Source: VGLO01 sp964599285 (GTDB taxonomy: Bacteria; Patescibacteriota; Minisyncoccia; Minisyncoccales; Staskawiczbacteraceae). Taken from it: a DNA stretch of 64,000 bases. The DNA lies in contig CAZREI010000002.1 of assembly GCA_964599285.1 (NCBI GenBank), positions 1 to 64,000 on the forward strand, in the 5' to 3' direction. Both the position numbers and the translations under genes were made by a program. Below, one piece after another: positions 39,057 to 46,377 of the stretch (position 1 is the stretch's first letter; each line of letters starts with the position of its first letter). A model generated the notes under the pieces. It searched no databases, was not told the origin of the DNA, and was given only the letters and a program-made list of their open reading frames with translations.

Positions 39057-39629
39057 TTACGGATTTGCCAGTTTATTCTGGCCGCCCAAAATGTTAATCT
39101 GTTCCACCTGTGCTTTTTTCAAAACAATATCCTGGATTTGCAAGGCAATTTCTTTTGATAGCGCGGGCAAAATGATGGTGTCTTGGGTTTTTGCCGCCTG
39201 AGGCGATTCGCCGCTCTCGCCAACATCCAGGGTGGTAATAATAATATCACTGACGCCAAACAATTGATCTACTAAACTTCTTTCAATTTTTGCATCTTGG
39301 ATATGCCGATACGGAATGCCGATCTGCTCGGTGGCAATCAAACCCCGCGCGATTTTTAAATCTTTGTCATCCACAAAAATCCAATAACGGTAATATTGCA
39401 GCCAACCAATGCCAAAGGTTGCAAGGCCCAACAAAAGCACCAACGCCAACATCATCAATAAAAGATTAATGGCGGTTTCTACATATTGGCTGGGCAAAAA
39501 ATTTAACAGAACTACCCCGATAATCAAGAGCAGTAAAAAAGCAAAAAAAGTGCCGCTTTTTTCAAAGATGAGCATAAAAAGCGTCCGGTTGCCCAAAGGA
39601 TGATAGCGCTGGATATTTTCCTGAACCAT
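39057..39629 (-). CDS. PH-domain (bPH2-like) membrane protein
   Basis: 190 residues from ATG at 39629. Two membrane segments (about 23-45 and 55-82), then a bacterial PH-like domain: YYRYWIFVDDKDLKIARGLI, IPYRHIQDAKIERSLVDQLF, GVSDIIITTLD. Same layout as YdbS/YdbT-type proteins; function unknown. Confidence 0.85.
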   Translation of the reverse strand: MVQENIQRYHPLGNRTLFMLIFEKSGTFFAFLLLLIIGVVLLNFLPSQYVETAINLLLMMLALVLLLGLATFGIGWLQYYRYWIFVDDKDLKIARGLIATEQIGIPYRHIQDAKIERSLVDQLFGVSDIIITTLDVGESGESPQAAKTQDTIILPALSKEIALQIQDIVLKKAQVEQINILGGQNKLANP

Positions 39630-39676
39630 GGTTGTATGATAGCACAATTTCAATGAAAAATCCCACTTGCGGGATT

Positions 39677-39916
39677 TTATTCTACAATACAGCGGACTTC
39701 GTTGCCCTGTTTTACCTCCAAAAATCCTGATGCGACTTCAAAAAAGTGTTCTTTGTTCTGGGAATCGGCCACCCGCATCACGCCCGCCGTCAACACGCCG
39801 ATATATGGTTCGTGATTATCCAGCACCGTAATCTCTCCCACCATAGTTTTGCAGTTTAACAAGCTGGCATCGCCGGCAAAGAGAATTTTCTTCAGTGAGT
39901 AAATAGAAAGCTTCAC
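39677..39916 (-). CDS. atpC: F-type ATP synthase epsilon subunit, short
   Basis: 79 residues from a GTG at 39916 (KLSIYSLKKILFAGDASLLN); the 30 in-frame codons before it are translation of a family-8 repeat. Only the N-terminal beta-sandwich is present (GEITVLDNHEPYIGVLTAGV, FFEVASGFLEVKQGNEV); the C-terminal helical hairpin that inhibits ATP hydrolysis is missing. Last gene of the atp cluster. Confidence 0.88.
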   Translation of the reverse strand: MKLSIYSLKKILFAGDASLLNCKTMVGEITVLDNHEPYIGVLTAGVMRVADSQNKEHFFEVASGFLEVKQGNEVRCIVE

Positions 39917-40063
39917 TAAAATTATTCTAATTATTCTAATTAACCTAATTGACCTAATCAAATCCCAATGACAAAATGTCGAATGCCTAAAACTGTACTT
40001 AGACATTCATGTATTTCGTCGTTATTTAGAATAATTAGAACAATTAGAATAATTAGAATAATT
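39917..40063. repeat. spacer palindrome, family 8 (9-nt TCTAATTGA)
   Basis: AATTATTCTAATTATTC, TAATTAACCTAATTGACC ... GAACAATTAGAATAATTAG; fills atpD-atpC gap. Confidence 0.92.
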
Positions 40064-40069
40064 TAGAAA

Positions 40070-41461
40070 TTATGAAATAATTTCTTCAATGCCGCCCTTC
40101 ATGTAAAAATTTTCCTCCGGCACGTCATCATGCTTGCCTTCCAAGATTTCGGAAAATCCTTTGATCGTGTCTTCCAATTTTACATATTTTCCGGGAATGT
40201 TGCTAAAAACTTCGGCAACATTAAATGGCTGGCTCATAAATTTTTGGATCTTGCGCGCGCGACTGACCACTTTTTTATCATCGTCCGACAATTCTTCCAT
40301 TCCCAAAATGGCAATAATATCTTGCAAATCTTTATAACGCTGCAAGGTCAGCTGCACGCCACGGGCAACCTGATAATGTTTTTCGCCCACGATTTTTGGA
40401 TCAAGCGCGCTTGATGTAGAAGCCAATGGATCAACGGCCGGATAAATTCCAATTTCAGTTAGGGCGCGGCTTAGCACAATGGTAGAATCCAAATGGGAAA
40501 ACGTGGTAGCTGGAGCCGGATCGGTAATATCGTCAGCCGGAACATACACGGCCTGCACCGATGTAATAGACCCTTTTTGAGTTGAGGTAATGCGTTCTTG
40601 CAGTTCCGCCATTTCTTGCGCCAGCGTTGGCTGGTATCCCACCGCCGATGGCATTCTGCCCAAAAGCGTAGAAACTTCCGACCCTGCCTGTGAAAACCTA
40701 AAAATATTATCAATGAAAAACAGCACGTTTTTATTTTCTTGATCGCGGAAATATTCGGCCATCGTCAAAGCTGACAGTGCCACGCGAGCACGAGCGCCCG
40801 GCACTTCGTTCATCTGCCCGTAGACCAGCGCGGTTTTGTTGATAACGCCCGATTCAGCCATTTCTTTATACAAATCGTTTCCCTCGCGGGTTCTTTCGCC
40901 AACTCCCGCAAACACGGAAACTCCCCCGCCTTCTTCAGCCACGTTTCTGATAAGTTCCATTAGCAAAACCGTTTTACCAACGCCCGCGCCACCAAATAAT
41001 CCAATTTTACCTCCTTTAATAAATGGCGCGATTAAATCAATAACTTTAATGCCAGTTTCAAACACTTCAGTTTTAGTGGCTTGTTCAATAAATGCTGGGG
41101 CTTGCCGATGAATGGGCCAAAACCTTTTAAAACCGGTAGACGCCCGACGTCTACTTTCTTCGTCTCCCGTGAGCGGTTGTCCTAGTACATTAAAAATATT
41201 TCCCAGCACTTCTTGTCCAACCGGAACTTCAATTTGCTTACCCGTATCCAAAACTTCCAGCCCGCGCATCAGGCCATCGGTAGTTTGCAAAGAGATAGCC
41301 CGCACCCGCCGTTGATCCAAATGCTTTACGGTTTCCAAAATGACATCACCCTTCGGACCGGAAATTTTTAAAGCATGATAAATTTCCGGCAGACTTGCGC
41401 CTTCCTCAAACTCCACATCCACCACCGGCCCAATAATTTGTACTATGTTTCCTTTTTGCAT
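40070..41461 (-). CDS. atpD: F-type ATP synthase beta subunit
   Basis: 463 residues from ATG at 41461 (MQKGNIVQIIGPVVDVEFEE). Walker A GGAGVGKTVL (about 148), catalytic Glu in GVGERTREGN, Walker B VLFFIDNIFRF, and the DELSEED region written ELSDDDKKVV. Near residue 105 DEESRRRASTGFKR is longer than the usual loop and coded by a palindrome, on the outer surface of the crown (inference). Confidence 0.98.
   Translation of the reverse strand: MQKGNIVQIIGPVVDVEFEEGASLPEIYHALKISGPKGDVILETVKHLDQRRVRAISLQTTDGLMRGLEVLDTGKQIEVPVGQEVLGNIFNVLGQPLTGDEESRRRASTGFKRFWPIHRQAPAFIEQATKTEVFETGIKVIDLIAPFIKGGKIGLFGGAGVGKTVLLMELIRNVAEEGGGVSVFAGVGERTREGNDLYKEMAESGVINKTALVYGQMNEVPGARARVALSALTMAEYFRDQENKNVLFFIDNIFRFSQAGSEVSTLLGRMPSAVGYQPTLAQEMAELQERITSTQKGSITSVQAVYVPADDITDPAPATTFSHLDSTIVLSRALTEIGIYPAVDPLASTSSALDPKIVGEKHYQVARGVQLTLQRYKDLQDIIAILGMEELSDDDKKVVSRARKIQKFMSQPFNVAEVFSNIPGKYVKLEDTIKGFSEILEGKHDDVPEENFYMKGGIEEIIS
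41132..41167. repeat. in-frame palindrome inside atpD
   Basis: GGTAGACG-cccga-CGTCTACT hairpin, translated in the segment EESRRRASTG. Confidence 0.7.
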
Positions 41462-41468
41462 ATTTTTG

Positions 41469-41795
41469 TTATTTATTTTTTCTTTCGTAAATTCTTTTAT
41501 CAACTTTGGCATTTTTTTCTATAAACTCTTTTTCAATATCCAGCCCTAATTTAATACCAACGGCAAATACTAAATTTATCACATCAGCAATTTCTTCGCC
41601 GGTATTGTTGGTAATTTCACGATTTTTATCCACGTTCATTCCGCTGATTTTCCTGCAAGCATTTACCAATTCTCCCAATTCTTCTGTCAGCAGCAACAAT
41701 CTTTCATGTAAAGACTCATCTTCAAATCCCCTTTCTTTAATCTTTTCTGCAACATATTCTTGCAAGTGCGATATTGTTCCTTTTTTAAGTTCCAT
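41469..41795 (-). CDS. MazG-like nucleotide pyrophosphohydrolase
   Basis: 108 residues from ATG at 41795. Helices with the MazG metal pattern: LLTEELGELVNACRK (about 36-50, ExxE) and EEIADVINLVFAVGIKLGLD (about 67-86, ExxD). Hydrolyses (d)NTPs in known relatives. It sits inside the ATP synthase operon between atpG and atpD, 7 bases before atpD, an unusual place. Confidence 0.88.
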   Translation of the reverse strand: MELKKGTISHLQEYVAEKIKERGFEDESLHERLLLLTEELGELVNACRKISGMNVDKNREITNNTGEEIADVINLVFAVGIKLGLDIEKEFIEKNAKVDKRIYERKNK

Positions 41796-41813
41796 AATTT
41801 TAAAAATTAATTT

Positions 41814-41900
41814 CTGGATTGCCACATCGCTTCGCTCCTCGCAATGACGACGTTTGGTTTCCGCGTTTTTCCGCGTAAATTTCCGCGTGGTTCCGCGATA
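41814..41900. repeat. GGATTGCC...CGCAATGACG palindrome plus TTCCGCG words
   Basis: GGATTGCCACATCGCTTCGC, TCCTCGCAATGACGACG, then TTTCCGCGTTTTTCCGCG; fills atpG-mazG gap. Confidence 0.85.
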
Positions 41901-42935
41901 CTACGACAGTGACTCCGCTCCCGCGATGATTTCAATAATTTGGTTTGTAATGGCTGACTGGCGGCTCTTATTGTATTGCAAATTCAGGGCTTGGCCCAAA
42001 TCGCCGGCGTTGTCTGACGCTGTTTTCATGGCCATTCTGCGAACGGCGTGTTCGGACGCGTTGGCTTCCAAAATAATATGATACATTTGCATAAAAAACA
42101 AATGCTTTGTTAGGCGTTCCAATACTTTTTCCGGTGAAGGCTCAATTAAATATTCCCTTGCCCTGTTAAATTGTCCCGTTTTTATCGGGACACCGCTTTG
42201 AGCGGATTTAACAGGGTGAACTCTATTTTCTCCTGGTGCAAAACTTAAACCTTGCTCTTTTATTAATTCAGCAAATTTTCCGGTTTGGGGTATCAATTCT
42301 TGCACTGTTTCTTTAATATGATCAAAGTCAATGGGTAAAATTCTTCTGACATGCGGTTCTTGCTTTAGGGCTGACCTAAAATGGGTGGAAATTACCACAA
42401 CCCGATCCCACGATTTATCCAAATAACCTTGTACAATAAAATCGGTTAAGGGCTGGACTTGCTCAAGTGTGGTAAAATCCCCCACTTGGGTAAACTTTTT
42501 CAGTCCTGTGGTTTTGACTACAGGACTAAGTTTTTTTGATAAATACTGGAAAGCTTTTTCCCCTACCGCTACATAAGACTTTTCCTCGTTTTTATATTTT
42601 TCTTTGTCGCGTTCCATGTGCTGTTCAAACTTTTTAAACACCGAACTATTAAACGCACCTGCCAACCCCTTGTCCGAAGCCACCAAAACAAACAATACTT
42701 TTTTGACGCGCCGCTGTTTTAGTAATTCCGGCAATTCCAATTTGGCCGATTTTTCCATCAGCGTCAAACTGGCGAGCAAATCCAAAGCCACAAAAGCGTA
42801 AGGGCGCGAAGCCAGCGCGATTTCCTGCGATCGGCGCATCTTGGTGGCAGCCACCAGTTCCATGGCCTTGGTAATTTTATTAATATTACCAATGCTTTTG
42901 ATTCTCTTTTTTAAGTTTTGTACCGAATCTGGCAT
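41901..42935 (-). CDS. atpG: F-type ATP synthase gamma subunit with in-frame inserts
   Basis: 344 residues (usual about 290) from ATG at 42935 (MPDSVQNLKKRIKSIGNINK). N-terminal coiled coil ITKAMELVAATKMRRSQ and C-terminal AMKTASDNAGDLGQALNLQY are conserved, forming the rotor shaft. Two stretches are repeat-coded: SPVVKTTGLKKF (near 136) and VHPVKSAQSGVPIKTGQFN (near 240), both in the outer Rossmann-like domain. A plus-strand promoter begins 3 bases before its start codon. Confidence 0.96.
   Translation of the reverse strand: MPDSVQNLKKRIKSIGNINKITKAMELVAATKMRRSQEIALASRPYAFVALDLLASLTLMEKSAKLELPELLKQRRVKKVLFVLVASDKGLAGAFNSSVFKKFEQHMERDKEKYKNEEKSYVAVGEKAFQYLSKKLSPVVKTTGLKKFTQVGDFTTLEQVQPLTDFIVQGYLDKSWDRVVVISTHFRSALKQEPHVRRILPIDFDHIKETVQELIPQTGKFAELIKEQGLSFAPGENRVHPVKSAQSGVPIKTGQFNRAREYLIEPSPEKVLERLTKHLFFMQMYHIILEANASEHAVRRMAMKTASDNAGDLGQALNLQYNKSRQSAITNQIIEIIAGAESLS
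42161..42216. repeat. in-frame compound palindrome inside atpG
   Basis: Outer arms CCCTGTTAAAT/ATTTAACAGGG; inner GTCCCG/CGGGAC and GCT/AGC stems. Codes HPVKSAQSGVPIKTGQF. Confidence 0.85.
42501..42530. repeat. in-frame palindrome inside atpG, kin of the rplW one
   Basis: CAGTCCTGTGGTTTTGAC and TACAGGACTAAG; codes LSPVVKTTGLKK against SPVVRTTGPKK in rplW. Confidence 0.85.
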
Positions 42936-42937
42936 AC

Positions 42938-42966
42938 TTGACAATAATTTACTATGGGTATATACT
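42938..42966 (+). promoter_or_regulatory. promoter of the small gene at 43011
   Basis: TTGACA-17-TATACT; ATG 44 bases past the -10. Confidence 0.87.
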
Positions 42967-43010
42967 TAAGCTGTGGTAGTTCGAAATACTGCTTGTTCAA
43001 GGAGAGTGTT

Positions 43011-43208
43011 ATGCCGCAGGTTCTTCTCACGAGCACTCGATCAAATATCGCTGAGTATGTAACGAGAGGCGAGGGAGACGTCGGGGTGATGTTGTTCAAC
43101 ATCATCCTGAATACCGAACGGTCTGAGGACGGGTTACGATACGTCACCCACATCGTCCACGATGGAATCCTGGACGTTATCTTCCGAAAAGAAGAAAGAC
43201 CTCAATAA
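43011..43208 (+). CDS. 65-residue hypothetical protein, antisense cassette in the atp operon
   Basis: MPQVLLTSTRSNIAEYVTRG ... IVHDGILDVIFRKEERPQ; soluble, beta-rich look, not recognised. Start chosen at ATG 43011 with AAGGAGAG 4 bases upstream (leader CTTGTTCAAGGAG, a CTTG/CAAG hairpin). Own promoter and terminator; it divides atpA from atpG on the opposite strand. Confidence 0.7.
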   Translation: MPQVLLTSTRSNIAEYVTRGEGDVGVMLFNIILNTERSEDGLRYVTHIVHDGILDVIFRKEERPQ

Positions 43209-43221
43209 CAATGTGCTTTAG

Positions 43222-43252
43222 GGCGCCGGAATGCAAACGGCGCCGTTTTTTT
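43222..43252 (+). terminator. intrinsic terminator of the gene at 43011
   Basis: GGCGCCG/CGGCGCC stem, G and seven T. Confidence 0.92.
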
Positions 43253-43259
43253 ACAAATT

Positions 43260-44816
43260 TTACTTCACGCTTTCCACAAATTTTTCAATTACTTCCTTTA
43301 ATTTTCCTTCAATTTCATCGGTAATTGCCCGTTCTTTTTTCAATGAATCCAATAAATCTCCATGCAAATCTTTTACGTATTCCAAAAACTTGGCTTCTAT
43401 TTTTTGGATTTCTTCCGGTTGGAATTTATTAAAATAGCCATTCAGCGCGGCATACAACACTAACACCTGTTCTTCAAACGGCATTGGCGCCAAGTCCGAT
43501 TGCTTCAGCACTTCGGTAATGATTCTGCCTTTTTGGATTCTTGCTTTGGTGGCTTCGTCAACATCGCTGGCAAACTGCACAAAGGTTTGAAGTTCGCGAA
43601 ACTGCGCCAATTCTAATCTTAATTTTCCGGCCACTTTTTTCATGGCTTTGGTTTGGGCTGATGAACCAACGCGCGAAACCGACAACCCCACGTTTACCGC
43701 CGGCCGCGTGCCTTGGTAAAATAAATCAGATTCCAAATAAATTTGCCCGTCAGTGATAGAAATTACGTTGGTGGGAATGTAAGCGGTAACGTCGCCAAGT
43801 TGGGTTTCAATAATGGGAATGGCGGTTAGCGAGCCTCCCCCATTTTCCTTTGATAATTTGGCGGCTCTTTCTAATAATCGCGAATGTAAATAAAACACAT
43901 CGCCCGGATAGGCTTCTCTTCCTGGCGGACGACGCAATAAAAGCGAAATTTGCCGATAGGCCCAGGCGTGTTTTGACAAATCGTCGTAAATAATCAGCGC
44001 GTCTTGTCCTTTGTCGCGGAAGTATTCGCCAATGGCCGCTCCCGCAAACGGCGCCAAGTACCAACTGGATGCCGGACTTGAAGCCGGCGCTGAAACCACC
44101 ACTGTATTTTCAAAAGCATTATTTTTTTTGAGCGTTTCTACAATTTTGGCAATCTTACTTTCCTTCTGTCCAACCGCAACATAGATGCTGATGACTGGCT
44201 TGTCGCTGGACTTTGACTGGTTGATGATCATGTCCAAAGCAATGGCGGTTTTTCCGGTTTGGCGGTCGCCGATGACAAGTTCGCGCTGGCCGCGGCCAAT
44301 GGGAATCATAGAATCAATGGCTTTAATCCCTGTGTGCAACGGATAATTTACCGATTCGCGTGCCAATACATTGGGCGCATCATTTTCCAAAAAATTATAT
44401 TGAGGTTTTTGCGCGGCTGAAAAAAGCGGCCCTTTACCGTCCAACGGATTTCCCAGAGGGTCCACCACTCGTCCCAATAATTCTTTGCCCACCGGAATTG
44501 ATAGTAATTGTTTGGTTCTTTTTACGGTTTGACCCGATGTAATTCCAGTTGATTCGCCCAAAACCAAAGCTCCCACCGAATCTTCTTCCAAGTTTAAAAC
44601 CACCGCTTTTACTTTGCTTTGGCTCGCCGAAGCCTTGGCGGAGGAGGCTGTCCCAATCTCAATGGTTAAAACCTCTTGCGACTGCACATTAGTCAGTCCT
44701 GAAATTTTTACAATGCCGTCACCCACTTCGGTGACAATACCAATTTCCTCCCATTTGGGGTCGTCTTTATAGCCTTCAATGGCCTGCTTTAATTTATCTA
44801 AAATTTCTTGAGACAT
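43260..44816 (-). CDS. atpA: F-type ATP synthase alpha subunit
   Basis: 518 residues. Walker A GDRQTGKTA (about 177-185), VYVAVGQKESKI, and the conserved PAVNVGLSVSRVGSSAQTKA near 370. Non-catalytic nucleotide-binding partner of beta. Near residue 57 TASSAKASASQSK is a palindrome-coded insert in the N-terminal beta-barrel, sharing its word with rplC. Start ATG sits 5 bases from a family-6 palindrome. Confidence 0.98.
   Translation of the reverse strand: MSQEILDKLKQAIEGYKDDPKWEEIGIVTEVGDGIVKISGLTNVQSQEVLTIEIGTASSAKASASQSKVKAVVLNLEEDSVGALVLGESTGITSGQTVKRTKQLLSIPVGKELLGRVVDPLGNPLDGKGPLFSAAQKPQYNFLENDAPNVLARESVNYPLHTGIKAIDSMIPIGRGQRELVIGDRQTGKTAIALDMIINQSKSSDKPVISIYVAVGQKESKIAKIVETLKKNNAFENTVVVSAPASSPASSWYLAPFAGAAIGEYFRDKGQDALIIYDDLSKHAWAYRQISLLLRRPPGREAYPGDVFYLHSRLLERAAKLSKENGGGSLTAIPIIETQLGDVTAYIPTNVISITDGQIYLESDLFYQGTRPAVNVGLSVSRVGSSAQTKAMKKVAGKLRLELAQFRELQTFVQFASDVDEATKARIQKGRIITEVLKQSDLAPMPFEEQVLVLYAALNGYFNKFQPEEIQKIEAKFLEYVKDLHGDLLDSLKKERAITDEIEGKLKEVIEKFVESVK
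44621..44647. repeat. in-frame palindrome inside atpA
   Basis: GGCTCGCCGAAGCCTTGGCG then GAGGAGG; codes SSAKASAS. Confidence 0.8.
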
Positions 44817-44820
44817 AATG

Positions 44821-44921
44821 GTAATGCAAATCTACGAATTTAATGCGAATGCCGCGAATATGCAAATTCGCGGATTAGCAATTTTGTAGATTAGCATGAG
44901 ATTTGTAGATTTGCATTGCCC
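44821..44921. repeat. spacer palindrome, family 6
   Basis: GTAATGCAAATCTACGAAT ... GAGATTTGTAGATTTGCATTG; fills atpH-atpA gap. Confidence 0.92.
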
Positions 44922-45284
44922 TTAAAAAATACTGTCCAGTTTATTTTTTAACGAAAAGTCCAATTGCCTATTCCCATCAACCACGATTTTCACCCCAGCT
45001 ATCAATGCGGGATTTATTTTTTCTTCAACCATATCACCCTTTTTAATAAAAGACTTGGCCGCGTCCTTGGCGTTTATTTTTCGCGCGGTTTCCAGGGCAA
45101 TCTTTTTATTTCCTGTTTTTTGTAAAAGCAGTTTTTGGGCCAAAGCTATTATTTCCCGAAACTTTTTCATATCACCATTTCGTTCCAAAAGCTTTAAAAA
45201 GTTATTTACCACTTTTTTGTCTTCAGTGCTTGTATCCAAATCTACCAGGGCTTTGGCGTATGCTTTCGCTTTGTACTTACTCAT
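44922..45284 (-). CDS. atpH: F-type ATP synthase delta subunit
   Basis: 120 residues, shorter than the usual 175. KYKAKAYAKALVDLDTSTED at the start and the C-terminal MVEEKINPALIAGVKIVVDG match the OSCP/delta family; the helical N-terminal domain is partly reduced. Stator link between F1 and subunit b. Confidence 0.88.
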   Translation of the reverse strand: MSKYKAKAYAKALVDLDTSTEDKKVVNNFLKLLERNGDMKKFREIIALAQKLLLQKTGNKKIALETARKINAKDAAKSFIKKGDMVEEKINPALIAGVKIVVDGNRQLDFSLKNKLDSIF

Positions 45285-45303
45285 AGTCTTTTATTTGTGC
45301 TGT

Positions 45304-45465
45304 TAGACCTGTTGCGAAATAAGGATTTACTGCAAATTGTATATGTCGGCCGCAAATGTGCCATAATTTTTTACCGCACCGCAGAGGGTGCGCTAAAAAA
45401 TTCTATCACATTTCCAGCTCAACATCTTCAATTTTCGTACGAATCCTTATTTCGCAACAGGTCTA
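45304..45465. repeat. nested inverted-repeat element, copy B, overlapping the atpF end
   Basis: 24-bp perfect outer arms (TAGACCTGTTGCGAAATAAG plus GATT). The right arm is atpF coding sequence (VDLLRNKD), the left arm its inverted copy. Core TATAATTTTTTACCGCACC...GGTGCGCTAAAAAATTC is shared with copy C. Confidence 0.92.
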
Positions 45466-45943
45466 CCGCTTTTTTTATGAGCGCCTCGTCTACGGCTTCC
45501 GGTTTTAATTCCACGGTTTTTATCAATGTTTTTTTGACTAGCTCCAAAGCCTGGCTAAACACCAATTGCTTGGTTTCTTCCTGCTGTTTTTTGTAACCGT
45601 CTTCAATCTGCGCCATCAATTCTTTTTGATGGTCTTCTGCCTTTTTTTGCAAGGATTGTTTTAGGGCTTCGGCTTTTTGCTCGGTGGTTTTGATGATGTG
45701 CATAGCCCCCGCATCGGCTTCTTGCAGTTTATGCTTGGCAATCTGGTCAACTTCTCGCAGGCGAATATCAGCTTGCTCGGCTTTTTGCAGGCCTTCTTGT
45801 ATGGTATCCCTGCGCTTTTTTATCATTGCTAAAAGCGGCTTATAAACAAACAGCCGCAAGATGATCAAAAGGATAAAAAAATTAACGGCCTGGCTCAAAA
45901 AAAGCTGCCAATTTACACCGAGATTATCTAATAAGGAATTCAT
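45428..45943 (-). CDS. atpF: F-type ATP synthase b subunit
   Basis: 171 residues: N-terminal membrane helix (LFLSQAVNFFILLIILRLFV, 14-33), then a long charged helix (RRDTIQEGLQKAEQADIRLR...). Stator stalk. The last ten codons lie in the arm of a nested inverted-repeat element, so the exact C-terminus (VDLLRNKDSYEN) may be repeat-derived or the source of the repeat arm. Confidence 0.93.
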   Translation of the reverse strand: MNSLLDNLGVNWQLFLSQAVNFFILLIILRLFVYKPLLAMIKKRRDTIQEGLQKAEQADIRLREVDQIAKHKLQEADAGAMHIIKTTEQKAEALKQSLQKKAEDHQKELMAQIEDGYKKQQEETKQLVFSQALELVKKTLIKTVELKPEAVDEALIKKAVDLLRNKDSYEN

Positions 45944-45958
45944 TTGCTACTCTTTAAG

Positions 45959-46041
45959 GCTACGAAATACGAATTTTTTACGAATATACGAAATTAAAAC
46001 GCTCGCATTCGTATATTCGTATGCAATTCGTATTTCGTAGC
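45959..46041. repeat. spacer palindrome, family 3
   Basis: GCTACGAAATACGAATTTTT ... CAATTCGTATTTCGTAGC; fills atpE-atpF gap. Confidence 0.92.
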
Positions 46042-46271
46042 TAAACTACGAATTTGACCACCAGTGAAACAACCAATGCGTACACGGCAATGGCTTCGGC
46101 AAAGGCGATGGCCAAAATCATTGCGGTTTGGATTTTAGAAGCGGCTTCCGGGTTCCTGCCAATTGATTTGACGGCGGTTGAACCAATAAACCCAATAGAA
46201 ATGGCCGGAGCAATAGTTCCCACCGCAATAACGGCAACGGTTGCCCATAAACGAACTTGATCGATATCCAT
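46041..46271 (-). CDS. atpE: F-type ATP synthase c subunit
   Basis: 76 residues, two membrane helices with the polar loop GRNPEAASKIQ (about 38-48). Ion-binding Glu in AFAEAIAVYALVV (about 57). The residues around the Glu (EAIAVY, not ESTGIY) suggest proton rather than sodium coupling (inference from known c rings). Confidence 0.97.
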   Translation of the reverse strand: MDIDQVRLWATVAVIAVGTIAPAISIGFIGSTAVKSIGRNPEAASKIQTAMILAIAFAEAIAVYALVVSLVVKFVV

Positions 46272-46279
46272 GAATTTCT

Positions 46280-46361
46280 CTACGAATTACGAATGTAGTA
46301 CGAATATACGAAAGTCAGACGCCCACATTCGTATATTCGTAAAAAATTCGTATTTCGTAGC
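46280..46361. repeat. spacer palindrome, family 3
   Basis: CTACGAATTACGAATGTAG ... AAATTCGTATTTCGTAG; between atpB and atpE. Confidence 0.92.
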
Positions 46362-46377
46362 CTAATTAATATTAAAC

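Noticed and set aside
12441..46361. Spacer repeats as CRISPR arrays
   Set aside because: Units are 7-9 bases, have no unique spacers of constant length, and are arranged in inverted arms. No cas genes are present; the PD-(D/E)XK protein at 61134 alone is not evidence.
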